This document shows, in pieces, positions 1 to 8,672 of a DNA stretch of 50,884 nucleotides. Numbering within the stretch: the stretch's first letter is position 1; each line of letters opens with the position of its first letter. Source of the stretch: Thalassorhabdus alkalitolerans. GTDB lineage: Bacteria > Bacillota > Bacilli > Bacillales > Marinococcaceae. The stretch is taken from assembly GCF_042656585.1 (NCBI RefSeq), contig NZ_JBHSPG010000007.1, one strand, 5' to 3'. The notes under the pieces are model-generated. The model saw nothing but the letters and a program-made list of their open reading frames with translations. It was not told the DNA's origin and did not search any database. The translations under genes were made by a program, and so were the position numbers.

Positions 1-184
1 TGAGCAGTTTTTTCTGCCCGAAAACGTTTTCAACAATGGCGTTCCAACGCTCTTTTGCCGTATGTTCAAACTCAGCCTTCTTTCCAAGTTTAATGTATTC
101 ATAACGTGTTTTTACTAGAGTGTAAAATAAATACAGAGCATATAGAGTTACTAAAAGAAAACCAATTAAATTAATCGTCGTCAT
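1..184 (-). CDS. fadF: FadF-like (Fe-S)-binding oxidoreductase, N-terminal fragment
   Basis: Only the first 61 codons lie in the window; the gene runs off the left edge. The start ATG (182-184) is preceded by a GGGAG-type Shine-Dalgarno. The fragment begins with a hydrophobic helix (about residues 5-25), followed by a basic stretch and the sequence ENVFGQKKLL. This arrangement is what I recall for B. subtilis YwjF/FadF, a membrane-anchored Fe-S protein thought to pass electrons from EtfAB to the quinone pool. It sits at the 3' side of an acyl-CoA oxidation array, which fits that role. A terminator at 327-350 separates it from the upstream binding-protein gene, so it may have its own promoter in 185-326. 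The Fe-S cysteines are outside the window, so the call rests on the N-terminus and context. Confidence 0.6.
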   Translation of the reverse strand, partial: MTTINLIGFLLVTLYALYLFYTLVKTRYEYIKLGKKAEFEHTAKERWNAIVENVFGQKKLL

Positions 185-319
185 TCCTTGCTCCCTCACT
201 TTCTGCTATTATCCATTCCAAGTTGGTTTCTATAATGAAGGGAAAATTTCTATTAACGAAAACACCCCGCCAGCAGGCTGTTTCACCTAAATGCCAGTCA
301 CAAACATCTGTGTTTTCCT

Positions 320-350
320 GAAAATCGGAGGGGAAAAACAATCCCCCTCC
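320..350 (-). terminator. Intrinsic terminator after TAXI binding-protein gene
   Basis: On the minus strand GGAGGGG and CCCCTCC-type arms (plus strand 327-333 and 343-350) close around an A/T-rich loop and are followed by a short T-rich stretch. It lies about 45 bp past the stop codon of the TAXI protein and ahead of the fadF-like gene. Confidence 0.5.
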
Positions 351-392
351 TCCTCCAGCCCATTTATCCTTGTACAGTCAGGATTGTTTTCC

Positions 393-1400
393 TTACTCTA
401 CAACTCCAATCTCTTCGTAGTATCGTTTTGCTCCAGGATGCATGTTTTCATCCGGGTCTACCAGGCCGTGATAACCTAGCTCTGGATCAAAATAGTCCCC
501 TCTGTTTGGCTGTTCGTCCTGAAAACGTTCAAGGTTCTCCCAAAGGGATTTTGTGAGCTCGTAAACAGTCTCTTCATCCATATCTTCATTTACGACTACC
601 ATAGCCATGGTTGAGACAGTTGGCACATCCTCTTCTAAATTAGAATAAGAGCCAGCGGGAATTGACATTTCAACATTATATCCGTATCCTGCTTCATCCA
701 GCTCTTGCAAGGCATCTTCGGGTATTGGAAGAGGACGGACAGGGTTGGTCGTGTCCAGCTCACTTAAGCCTGTTACATAGGGTGACCCTCCTTGTACGAC
801 CATATCAATCCCGCCATCTCTCATTTGGTTGTTGGCATCTCCGTAGCCGTTATATGTTACACTTCCGCCGTTTGCTTCAATATCTTCAGTCGTATAACCC
901 ATTGCCTCAAACACACGTTCAGCTGTTTGAGAACTGGCATCATTAGCTTCTCCCGGAATGATGTCTGCTCCGTTTTCCAGCGCATCTTCAATCGTTTCAT
1001 AAGGACTGGAATCCAATACAGCAAAATTCCATAACGTAGGATACAGCACAGCTAGTCCTTTTATGTTTTCTTGAGGGTCTCCTTCAAACGATCCCCGCCC
1101 TTCAATAGCATCGGCAAAATCAGAAGCAAAGGCCATCCCTGTCAGCATTTCTGTTCCCTGGTTCACATCACGAATGTTTCCTATCGCTCCTCCCTCCACA
1201 ACAGTTATATTTGCCCCTTCTATATCATCCATCCATATATCAGTCATCAACGTGGAAAGAGGATACCAGCCAGAAGCTGTAGGCCCTGAAATATGTGAAT
1301 GCATCAAATCACTATCAGAATTACCTCCTGCGCTTTCCCCTCCGCATCCAGTGATCATCAACATGCCCGCTGCCCCTGCGATTAATCCATAACGTTTCAT
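393..1400 (-). CDS. TAXI family TRAP transporter solute-binding lipoprotein
   Basis: 335 aa. It opens with a lipoprotein signal peptide: MKRYG, a hydrophobic core and a lipobox ending MITGC, so Cys19 is the predicted lipid anchor. The mature protein has the TAXI-family layout: GPTASGWYPLS near the start, a V-EGGAIGNI segment, a central PGEANDASSQTAERV segment and an acidic C-terminus. It would capture a small organic acid outside the membrane and hand it to a fused TRAP permease. The matching permease is encoded at 5317-7320 on the same strand, but an SDR, an MFS and a FadD gene lie between them, which is unusual. The start at 1400 has an AAAGAGGGA Shine-Dalgarno. The mature protein is strongly acidic, as expected for exported proteins of salt-adapted bacteria. 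The substrate is not known; the gene context suggests a carboxylate. Confidence 0.85.
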   Translation of the reverse strand: MKRYGLIAGAAGMLMITGCGGESAGGNSDSDLMHSHISGPTASGWYPLSTLMTDIWMDDIEGANITVVEGGAIGNIRDVNQGTEMLTGMAFASDFADAIEGRGSFEGDPQENIKGLAVLYPTLWNFAVLDSSPYETIEDALENGADIIPGEANDASSQTAERVFEAMGYTTEDIEANGGSVTYNGYGDANNQMRDGGIDMVVQGGSPYVTGLSELDTTNPVRPLPIPEDALQELDEAGYGYNVEMSIPAGSYSNLEEDVPTVSTMAMVVVNEDMDEETVYELTKSLWENLERFQDEQPNRGDYFDPELGYHGLVDPDENMHPGAKRYYEEIGVVE

Positions 1401-1468
1401 ACTTATCCCTCTTTCTTTTGTTATTCAGGGTGCTCCCTGTAAGTGCTTGAAAACCTCGTCTCGCAGCC

Positions 1469-3082
1469 TTACTTTAAAAGCTGGTTTTCTTTCGCTTGAT
1501 TTTGGAGTGTTCGTTTTAATATTTTTCCTACGCTTGTTTTCGGCAGTGAGGGTAAAATGTCTATCTTTGTTGGCACCTTGTACACTGCGAGTCTTTCTTT
1601 TAACCACATTCTAAGCTCCTCTTTATCTATGAAACCTTGATCTTTTAATACAACCGCTGCCTGCACGGTTTCCCCCCTGTATTCATCTGGTATCCCGTAC
1701 ACCGCTGCTTCTTGAATAGAAGGATGTTCATAAAGCACATTTTCTATTTCTCTAGGATAAACATTGTATCCACTGGCAATAATTAACTCTTTTTTTCGTC
1801 CTACGATATAAAAATAGCCGTCTTGGTCCATTCTGGCCAAGTCCCCTGTATACAGCCAGCCGTCCACCAGAGTCCTCTTTGTATCTTCTTCTCTTTGCCA
1901 GTATCCTTTCATTACCTGAGGACCTTTTATAACTAATTCACCCACTTCCCCAACTGGCATTTCTTTTTCGCCAGTAAACTGATCGACAATCTTACAATCC
2001 GTGTTAGGAACCGGGATGCCGATACTTCCTGCTTTTCTGACTCCCTGTGCAGGGTTCCGATGAGTAGTCGGAGAGGTTTCTGAGAGCCCGTATCCTTCTA
2101 AAATGACGGCTCCAGTTTTTTCTTCAAAAGCTCTAATTACTTCCAACGGAAGAGGGGCAGAACCAGCCATGCATAATTTCAGAGATTTCATCGTTTCTTC
2201 TGTAGCCTCAGGCTGTTTTAAAAGAGCCCCATAAACAGTCGGAACACCGGAAAACAAGGTAGGTCTCTCTTTTCGAATAATTTCAAGGAACTTCTTTGGG
2301 TCAAAGCGGGAAATACAAATTATGGTGGAACCCCTGAATACAGCCAGGAGCATGACAGCACTCATTCCATAAACGTGGTAAAAAGGTGATACACCCAGCA
2401 GTTTCTCTCCCTCTTCACTAATATCTTTCACAGTAAAATGATAGTTTTGATAGACATTGGAGAAAATGTTCTGATGGGTGAGCATGACTCCTTTGCTTTT
2501 GCCGGTCGTGCCTCCCGTGTATTGCAGCACAGCCACATTTTCGTAAGGGTTGATATCATGCTCAGGAGCCAGAGCAGGATTTCCATTTTTGATCATGGCT
2601 TCGAAAGACTCTGTATCACCGCTGGATTGAGCGGCAGAGACAAGAACTACTCCAAGCCTATTCCTGCGATCCGCTCGCTGAATTTTGTCAGCATGTTCGG
2701 CATGGCTGATTGCCCAGCTGGCCTTTGAATCATTAATTAACTCTCTTAACTCCTCACTCGTATAAAGAGGATTCGCTTGTACCACAGTCCCTCCAAGTCT
2801 TATGACAGCAAAATAAGCGACGATGTACTCTTTACTATTAAAAAGTTTTATCAAAGCCCGGTCACCCGGCTTAAACCCTTTTACAGACAGGGAATGAGAG
2901 AATGAAAGAACTTTTTCGTACAACTTCTGATAACTCCACCGCACTGGCCCATCAATAACAGCCGTGTTTGTGGGCCTTTCTTTAAAAGCTTTTTTTAATA
3001 AAGAAGACAAAGACGCCGTTGGGATAGAAACCTCTTTTTCAACCCCTGGTGGATAATGTTTATACCATGGCCGATCAATCAT
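1469..3082 (-). CDS. Long-chain fatty acid--CoA ligase (FadD-type, copy 1)
   Basis: 537 aa, a normal length for a bacterial acyl-CoA synthetase of the ANL superfamily. Visible motifs are the phosphate-binding loop YTGGTTGKSKG (about residue 190), the EGYGLSETSP motif (about 335), GWLYTGDLARMD with the adenylate-binding Asp, the hinge region GRKKELIIASGYNVYP and a C-terminal PKTSVGKILKR with the catalytic Lys. It would activate a fatty or other carboxylic acid to its CoA thioester at the cost of ATP to AMP. SD GGAGGG precedes the ATG at 3082. It lies 28 bp after the MFS gene and is clearly a paralogue of the synthetase at 14610-16241, so the array carries two activating enzymes. Chain-length preference cannot be read from the sequence. 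Confidence 0.92.
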   Translation of the reverse strand: MIDRPWYKHYPPGVEKEVSIPTASLSSLLKKAFKERPTNTAVIDGPVRWSYQKLYEKVLSFSHSLSVKGFKPGDRALIKLFNSKEYIVAYFAVIRLGGTVVQANPLYTSEELRELINDSKASWAISHAEHADKIQRADRRNRLGVVLVSAAQSSGDTESFEAMIKNGNPALAPEHDINPYENVAVLQYTGGTTGKSKGVMLTHQNIFSNVYQNYHFTVKDISEEGEKLLGVSPFYHVYGMSAVMLLAVFRGSTIICISRFDPKKFLEIIRKERPTLFSGVPTVYGALLKQPEATEETMKSLKLCMAGSAPLPLEVIRAFEEKTGAVILEGYGLSETSPTTHRNPAQGVRKAGSIGIPVPNTDCKIVDQFTGEKEMPVGEVGELVIKGPQVMKGYWQREEDTKRTLVDGWLYTGDLARMDQDGYFYIVGRKKELIIASGYNVYPREIENVLYEHPSIQEAAVYGIPDEYRGETVQAAVVLKDQGFIDKEELRMWLKERLAVYKVPTKIDILPSLPKTSVGKILKRTLQNQAKENQLLK

Positions 3083-3110
3083 TCTTTCCCTCCTCTTTAT
3101 AAGTGATCAA

Positions 3111-4565
3111 TCAATCCTGAGCCTGTGAACGAGAGACCTTATTTTTGTTCATATAGGCATGATTTTCTCTAGAGAATGAAGCTGTATTTTTATGATTTAA
3201 TTTCATTTGATGAGTTTGCATATAAAAAGGAAGAAACACAGCAAACGCGGCAAATGCGGCAATGAAGAGCAGGGAATAAGCGTTACTGTATGCCTGGCTG
3301 CCGTCTTGCCAGAAGGCGTTCCACAAAGCATCAGAAGCAAAAGGCATTTCCAGAATCTTCCCTGTCAATGCCACTCCAAAAGCTCCTCCAGAAAACTGAA
3401 TTAACTGTATCGTTCCGTACCCCGATGTCATCTGTTCCGGATGCAAGTATCTTGTCATGAAATTGGACATCCCCATGGTGACGCAGGAAAATCCTGTGCT
3501 TGAAACAAAAAAGAAGAGGGTGACCAGTAAAGGGTAACGGTCTCCAAAGCCTGAAAAGAGAAACGTCCCAGCCAGCATACACACTGTGCTTAAGCCAATA
3601 ATCCTAGGCAAGCCGATTCTCTCCACGTGTTCACCCAAAAATTTCATAACAATAGTAGATGCCAGCGCCCCCAGAAATACGATCCAGCCTACAACGGCAA
3701 TACTTTTACCATGTATGTGAACGAGTAACAAAGGAGTCACAAATAAAATAGAAAAGTGAATAAAGAAAATGGTAAAAGCTAAAAACAGGGCCTTTTGATA
3801 AATACGATCCTGAAGCATTGACAGCGGTAAAAAGGGATCCTGTTTTCTTTTAATGTGAAATAAGAACAGAGGAAAGCATAACGCCCCGAGCAAATACCAA
3901 AGCACGCCAGAAGAAACAACCAACAAAAGTGAAATAATAGAGATACTGAATAATAGAAAACCTGTAATGTCAAAGCTTCCATTCCTTTCTACACGAGAGG
4001 GAATATAGCGCCGATAAATAGGGATCGTTAAAACTCCAAGTAAGCTTACAGTAAACAAATATCGCCAGCCCAGATAATCACTAATCACCCCGCCTAATAA
4101 AGGCCCCAGGCCAAATCCCAAAGCAGAGGCAGAGGCTATCATAGCAATTGCCTTGTTTCTGTCCCCTATCGGAAAATAACGGGACACGACTACAATGCCA
4201 AGCGCTGAAATAGCCGAAGTTCCTCCTGCCTGAATGACGCGTGCTGCCACAAGGACCGGATAGCTGTCTCCAAGCATTCCTGCTACAGAGCCAATACCTA
4301 ATAGCCCAAGACCAATAGTGAGTAAGGAAGGGATGGAAAAAAAAGCAGTAAGGCGGCCATATAGAAGTGTGCCTACCGCGAAACAAACAGAATAGCTGGT
4401 GACCATCCAGGCTGCCAATGAAGCTGTGAGTTGAAAATCTGATTGAATTTCAGGTACGGCGATGGTAAACATAGATGTATTCATTACCATGATGAGAACA
4501 TTGATAAATAGCGTAAATGATAAAAGCTTCTCTCGATTTATCTCTCGTTCTTTGAGACTTGGCAA
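3111..4565 (-). CDS. MFS transporter, DHA2-type (Tet(K)/Tet(L)-like fold)
   Basis: 484 aa with about 14 predicted membrane helices. The alignment I can make by eye is to the Tet(L)/Tet(K) group: the first helix ends in a SMFTIAVPEI segment, helix 2 is followed by GTLLYGRL, and the antiporter motif C appears as GFGLGPLLGG in helix 5. Motif C predicts H+-coupled export. The position inside a fatty-acid operon, 30 bp after the SDR gene, suggests export of a pathway product or of a toxic fatty acid rather than tetracycline; that is inference. The C-terminal 40 residues are polar and basic and not part of the membrane domain. Confidence 0.8.
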   Translation of the reverse strand: MPSLKEREINREKLLSFTLFINVLIMVMNTSMFTIAVPEIQSDFQLTASLAAWMVTSYSVCFAVGTLLYGRLTAFFSIPSLLTIGLGLLGIGSVAGMLGDSYPVLVAARVIQAGGTSAISALGIVVVSRYFPIGDRNKAIAMIASASALGFGLGPLLGGVISDYLGWRYLFTVSLLGVLTIPIYRRYIPSRVERNGSFDITGFLLFSISIISLLLVVSSGVLWYLLGALCFPLFLFHIKRKQDPFLPLSMLQDRIYQKALFLAFTIFFIHFSILFVTPLLLVHIHGKSIAVVGWIVFLGALASTIVMKFLGEHVERIGLPRIIGLSTVCMLAGTFLFSGFGDRYPLLVTLFFFVSSTGFSCVTMGMSNFMTRYLHPEQMTSGYGTIQLIQFSGGAFGVALTGKILEMPFASDALWNAFWQDGSQAYSNAYSLLFIAAFAAFAVFLPFYMQTHQMKLNHKNTASFSRENHAYMNKNKVSRSQAQD

Positions 4566-4595
4566 AACAATATCCTCTTTTCTTTACTGCCTATT

Positions 4596-5351
4596 TTATA
4601 GATGAGCACCCCCATCGACTGGGAGAGTATGGCCTGTTACAAAATCACTCGCTGAAGATGCTAAAAATAAAATGGGTCCGCGTAATAAAGGAGGCTCACC
4701 GATGCGACGCAGCGGTATGCCTTTTTTTATTTGATCTTCTTTTTCTTCAAGAATTCCTTTTGTCATGTCACTCTTAAAGAATCCGGGTGCAATGGCATTC
4801 ACGTAAATATTATGAGAAGCCCACTTTCTTGCAAGGTCCTTGGTAAAGTGAATGACAGCTGCTTTGCTTGTACTGTACCCTATGGCATCCAGTACTTCAG
4901 GAGGCTCTGCTTTTAATCCAGCTACGGAGGCAACGTTAATAATTTTTCCGTAACCTTGTTCTTTCATCACCTTTCCTACTCGCTGGGAAAGAAGAAAAGG
5001 TCCTTTTACATTTACGTTCATTACTTTATCCCATGCCTCCTCCGGCATATCTTCAACGGAGGCTCCCCACGTTGCTCCGCTGTTGTTCACTAAGATATCT
5101 ATCCGCTTGTATTTATTTAAAATATTCTGAACGAAATGTTCAATCTGGTCCTTTTGGGTGACGTCACAGGGTTCGGCATAGACTTCCTGACCTGTTTCTT
5201 TTAAGACTTGTACAGCACGGCCTTCAACCTCAATGCGCCTGGAGCATACGCATACCGTACAGCCTGCTTCTGCCAGAGTAAGAGCAATTTCGAATCCAAG
5301 GCCCCTTGCACCACCGCTAACCAGTGCTACTTTCCCTTTCAGATCTTCCAT
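4596..5351 (-). CDS. SDR family NAD(P)-dependent oxidoreductase
   Basis: 251 aa, a classical short-chain dehydrogenase. The cofactor loop reads SGGARGLG (usual TGxxxGxG with Thr replaced by Ser), the NNAG motif is NNSGA, the catalytic Ser is in INVASVAG and the YxxxK pair is YSTSK. The C-terminus ends in TLPVDGGAHL as in FabG-like enzymes. It probably oxidises or reduces a hydroxyl/keto group on a pathway intermediate. The start (5351, SD GGGAG) lies 35 bp inside the end of the TRAP permease gene, so translation is probably coupled. A 3-hydroxyacyl or simple alcohol substrate cannot be told apart here. Confidence 0.88.
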   Translation of the reverse strand: MEDLKGKVALVSGGARGLGFEIALTLAEAGCTVCVCSRRIEVEGRAVQVLKETGQEVYAEPCDVTQKDQIEHFVQNILNKYKRIDILVNNSGATWGASVEDMPEEAWDKVMNVNVKGPFLLSQRVGKVMKEQGYGKIINVASVAGLKAEPPEVLDAIGYSTSKAAVIHFTKDLARKWASHNIYVNAIAPGFFKSDMTKGILEEKEDQIKKGIPLRRIGEPPLLRGPILFLASSASDFVTGHTLPVDGGAHL

Positions 5352-7320
5352 TTCTTCCGCTCCCTTCTTGTGAACTTCGAGCGAAGCTCATTTTATTTTT
5401 TATCCATTGGTACATAAAGACTCCAAGAAAGAGAAGGATACCAAGTCCATCTGTAACCGGTTCAAAGGCTACAAGCAGGAGGGCTGCTGCCAGGAATGTG
5501 ATTCTTTGCAAAAGATTAGTTGCTGAAACCGCATAACCCTGTATGAAACACGCAAAGGAAACAAGTCCTATCGTTGCCGTTCCTACTCCTAAAATAATAG
5601 TAGGTGTGCTTCCTTCCAAAAGAAGGGTAGGGTTATAAATAAACATATAAGGAAGCAGAAATCCTGCAATCCCTATTCTCATTGACTGAAAGGATGTCCG
5701 CATCGGCTCTCCCCTTGCAATCCCCGCCGTAATATAGGATGTGATTGCCACAGGAGGAGTAATTCCTGAGAATATTCCAAAATAGAATACAAACAGGTGA
5801 GCTGCAATTACCGGTACACCAACTTGTGTTAAGCCACCGACAGCTACTGTTGCCAAAATAACATAGGCAGAAACGGTGGGCATTCCCATACCTAGAATAA
5901 TAGACGCCACCATGATTAACAGAAGCAGTGGCAGCAATTCTCCTCCTGATAGATCAACTGCGAGTCGGGAAAACCTTGTTCCTAACCCTGTCATAATGAC
6001 CGCACCGGTGATAATACCAGCTCCTGCACAGGCCATAATCGTTGAAATGGAGTTTTTTATACCTTGTTCAATGGCACCAAGAAATTTGACAAATGATAAC
6101 CGTGTCTCTTTTCTGAGTAAGCTTATTAAACACAAGGACACGATTGCCCACATTCCTGCCCTCATAGGACTGTAACCTTGGATCATCATAACCACAATGA
6201 GGATAAGAGGGAGCATTAAATATCCTCTTTTAAAGATGACTTCCCAAAAGTTTGGAAGCTGTGTCTTCGGCAAACCTTCAAGCCCCTGCTTTCGTGCTTG
6301 TAAATAAATCATTAAGCTCGCCATGAAGAAGTACAGGAGAGCAGGAATCAGAGCATAAGCCGCAATTTGTATAAAAGGAATTCCGGTGTACTCTGCCATA
6401 ATAAAAGCAGCCGCGCCCATTATTGGCGGCATAATCTGCCCGCCCTGCGATGCTACTGCCTCAACACCGCCTGAGAAGTTTCTTGAATATCCTACTTTCC
6501 GCATAAGAGGGATCGTAAATGGTCCCGTCATGGTGGCATTTGCTACCCCGTTTCCTGTAATTGTCCCCATCATTCCACTTGAAAGAACTGAAGCAAGAGC
6601 AGGGCCGCCACGCAACCTTCCGGTGAGAGAGAAAGCAAAATCAATAAAGAATTGCCCAGCTCCCGTCCTCAATAAAATGGATGCAAAAAGCAGGAACAAA
6701 ATTAAGACAGTAGAAGCAATGTATATAGGGTCTGAAAAAATTCCGTTTGTAGAAATAAACATCGTGTCAATTAGTCGGTTAAAGCTATACCCCGGATGAC
6801 CAGCCAGACCGGGAAAATAAGGACCTGCAAACACATAGATAATGAAAAACAAAGTGAGCGAGGCCATAGCAATTCCTACAGTTCTTCTAACACCTTCGAT
6901 AATCAAAGCCATCATTAGAGTTCCTGCAGCGATGTCCATTGGTAAGACGTTCCCTCCGCGCATTGACACCTCCGGGTAAGCAAGGAACGTAAATGCGACC
7001 AAAGCTGCAGACAATAATAATGGAACGAGGTCAAACACAGGATGTAATCTATTTCGTCCCTTTTTATAAGGAACAAAACTAAAACAGAGGAAAAGGGCAA
7101 GGGAAGTAAATACCGCTCTATGCTGCCACGCAGGCATACCGCCAAAAGCAGCAGAATACAGAATGTAAAAAGCCAGTCCTATACAAATAGCAGAAAGGAA
7201 AAGCCGCCAGGTACGATAGGCACGTGACCAGCCGTTTTCCTGGTCAAGTACCTCCTCCAGGTTACTTCGTTCCTCCTCATCAACTCTTAAATCAATCTTT
7301 TCAGTTTCATTAGTCTTCAT
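5317..7320 (-). CDS. TRAP transporter fused permease, TAXI type (DctQ-DctM fusion)
   Basis: 667 aa from the chosen start ATG at 7320, which follows an AAGGGGGG Shine-Dalgarno; the open frame extends 26 codons further without a ribosome site. After a soluble acidic leader of about 30 residues come about four helices (fused small subunit) and then a DctM-like large subunit. Signature stretches include GNGVANATMTGPFTIPLMRK, GGQIMPPIMGAAAFIMAEYTG and MGMPTVSAYVILATVAVG. With the TAXI lipoprotein at 393-1400 it would make a Na+-coupled uptake system. A perfect cre site lies about 100 bp upstream (7419-7432), suggesting a catabolite-controlled internal promoter. A GGGGA/TCCCC hairpin sits in the 5' untranslated stretch just before the Shine-Dalgarno. 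Confidence 0.88.
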   Translation of the reverse strand: MKTNETEKIDLRVDEEERSNLEEVLDQENGWSRAYRTWRLFLSAICIGLAFYILYSAAFGGMPAWQHRAVFTSLALFLCFSFVPYKKGRNRLHPVFDLVPLLLSAALVAFTFLAYPEVSMRGGNVLPMDIAAGTLMMALIIEGVRRTVGIAMASLTLFFIIYVFAGPYFPGLAGHPGYSFNRLIDTMFISTNGIFSDPIYIASTVLILFLLFASILLRTGAGQFFIDFAFSLTGRLRGGPALASVLSSGMMGTITGNGVANATMTGPFTIPLMRKVGYSRNFSGGVEAVASQGGQIMPPIMGAAAFIMAEYTGIPFIQIAAYALIPALLYFFMASLMIYLQARKQGLEGLPKTQLPNFWEVIFKRGYLMLPLILIVVMMIQGYSPMRAGMWAIVSLCLISLLRKETRLSFVKFLGAIEQGIKNSISTIMACAGAGIITGAVIMTGLGTRFSRLAVDLSGGELLPLLLLIMVASIILGMGMPTVSAYVILATVAVGGLTQVGVPVIAAHLFVFYFGIFSGITPPVAITSYITAGIARGEPMRTSFQSMRIGIAGFLLPYMFIYNPTLLLEGSTPTIILGVGTATIGLVSFACFIQGYAVSATNLLQRITFLAAALLLVAFEPVTDGLGILLFLGVFMYQWIKNKMSFARSSQEGSGRNGRSERESSTG

Positions 7321-7418
7321 GAAAAATCCCCCCTTTGATTGGGGACTAATGAAATCCCCTCCACGAGACTGGCAGCCTGAATACCCTTCTTCATTCAACT
7401 AAAATAGCATTAACCATT

Positions 7419-7432
7419 TGAAAACGCTGTCA
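7419..7432. promoter_or_regulatory. cre site (CcpA operator)
   Basis: TGAAAACGCTGTCA matches the consensus TGWAANCGNTNWCA at every defined position. It lies in the 121-bp gap between the thiolase gene and the TRAP-TAXI permease start. CcpA binding here would tie uptake by this TRAP system to carbon catabolite control. The core promoter is not clear by eye. Confidence 0.7.
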
Positions 7433-7441
7433 TAAATGTGG

Positions 7442-8626
7442 TCAAATTGTCTCAACCATCATTGCCATGCCCTGACCACCGCCAACACATAAAGTAGCTA
7501 TTCCCTTTTTCTCATCACTCCGCTTTAATTCATATAGCAAGGTAGTCAGAATTCTCGCTCCTGTCGCTCCTAACGGATGACCAAGGGCAATTGCTCCACC
7601 ATTTACATTAACCTTTTCAGCAGGCAGAGACAGCTCTCGAATGACAGCTAATGCTTGAGAGGCAAATGCTTCATTAAGTTCAATCCTCCCAATGTTATTC
7701 AGACTTTCCCCGGTCTGTTTCAGAAGTTTTTGTACCGCTGGAATCGGTCCGACGCCCATTACCTCAGGATCTACCCCGGCCACACTCCAGCCGGTTATTT
7801 TAGCCATCGGCTTTATGCCAAGCTCTTGGGCTTTAGAACGGCTCATTAGCAGAAGGGCTGCTGCACCGTCATTCCTTCCGCAAGCATTGCCGGCAGTGAC
7901 AGTTCCACCTTTTTTAAAAGCAGGCTTTAGGTTTTTCAATTTGTCAATCGTCGTAAAGGGCCGCGGATGTTCATCTACAGTGAAGAGCTTTGTTTCTTTT
8001 TTTTCGCGGACACTGACCGGTACAATTTCTTCGTCAAAAATACCTGCTTTTTGAGCATTTTTAGCCTTTTCCTGACTTTGCAATGCAAAAGCATCCTGAT
8101 CTTCTCGTAAAATGTTGTATCTTTCTGCGACATTTTCAGCGGTTTTTCCCATCCCTAGTTCTTCACCGTATATTTCCATTGGCTGCTGGCCATTTTCAGT
8201 ATTGGAATCAACTAGTTTGGGTGTTCCGCCAAATCGGGCATTTCTTAAGTAATGAGGAGCATCGCTCATATTTTCAGTTCCCCCGGCAACAATAATATCT
8301 CCCTGCCCTGTCATAATTTGCTGAGCCCCGGAAGCCACTGCCTGCAATGAGGAGGCACACAATCTATTAATTGTATAACCAGGCGTTTCCGCAGGAAGAC
8401 CGGCTCTTAAAGCCGCTACTCTAGCTACGTTGGAAGATTTAGTTGTTTGCCGAACTTCTCCCAAAATGACTTCATCCACTTGTTCAGGAGAGAGCTCCGC
8501 TCGGCTAATCGCTTCTTGAATCACCGCAGAAGCTAAATAACCAGAATTACTATCTTTTAGAGTACCTCCGTACCTGCCGATTGCCGTCCTCACTGCACTG
8601 ACTATTACAATTTCTTCTTCTCTCAT
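7442..8626 (-). CDS. Acetyl-CoA C-acyltransferase (thiolase)
   Basis: 394 aa, the normal thiolase length. The nucleophilic Cys is in NRLCASSLQAV (about residue 88), the active-site His in NGGAIALGHPLGATGAR and the second Cys in CVGGGQGMAM at the C-terminus. It would cleave 3-ketoacyl-CoA to acetyl-CoA and a shortened acyl-CoA, the last step of beta-oxidation, or run in reverse to acetoacetyl-CoA. SD GAGGAGGGG precedes the ATG at 8626. It follows an acyl-CoA dehydrogenase gene by 46 bp in the same orientation, in keeping with one transcription unit. Confidence 0.95.
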   Translation of the reverse strand: MREEEIVIVSAVRTAIGRYGGTLKDSNSGYLASAVIQEAISRAELSPEQVDEVILGEVRQTTKSSNVARVAALRAGLPAETPGYTINRLCASSLQAVASGAQQIMTGQGDIIVAGGTENMSDAPHYLRNARFGGTPKLVDSNTENGQQPMEIYGEELGMGKTAENVAERYNILREDQDAFALQSQEKAKNAQKAGIFDEEIVPVSVREKKETKLFTVDEHPRPFTTIDKLKNLKPAFKKGGTVTAGNACGRNDGAAALLLMSRSKAQELGIKPMAKITGWSVAGVDPEVMGVGPIPAVQKLLKQTGESLNNIGRIELNEAFASQALAVIRELSLPAEKVNVNGGAIALGHPLGATGARILTTLLYELKRSDEKKGIATLCVGGGQGMAMMVETI

Positions 8627-8672
8627 TCGTACCCCTCCTCTTCCTTTGTCAGTTTTTCGTCCTTTTTCCGAG

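Noticed and set aside
19..32. CGAAAACGTTTTCA, one base from a cre consensus
   Set aside because: It lies inside the fadF-like coding frame and misses the first T; likely chance.
6386..6799. 137-codon plus-strand frame opposite the TRAP permease
   Set aside because: Shadow of a long membrane-protein gene; no ribosome site.
7321..7398. Longer start for the TRAP-TAXI permease
   Set aside because: No ribosome site before 7398; the ATG at 7320 has AAGGGGGG upstream.
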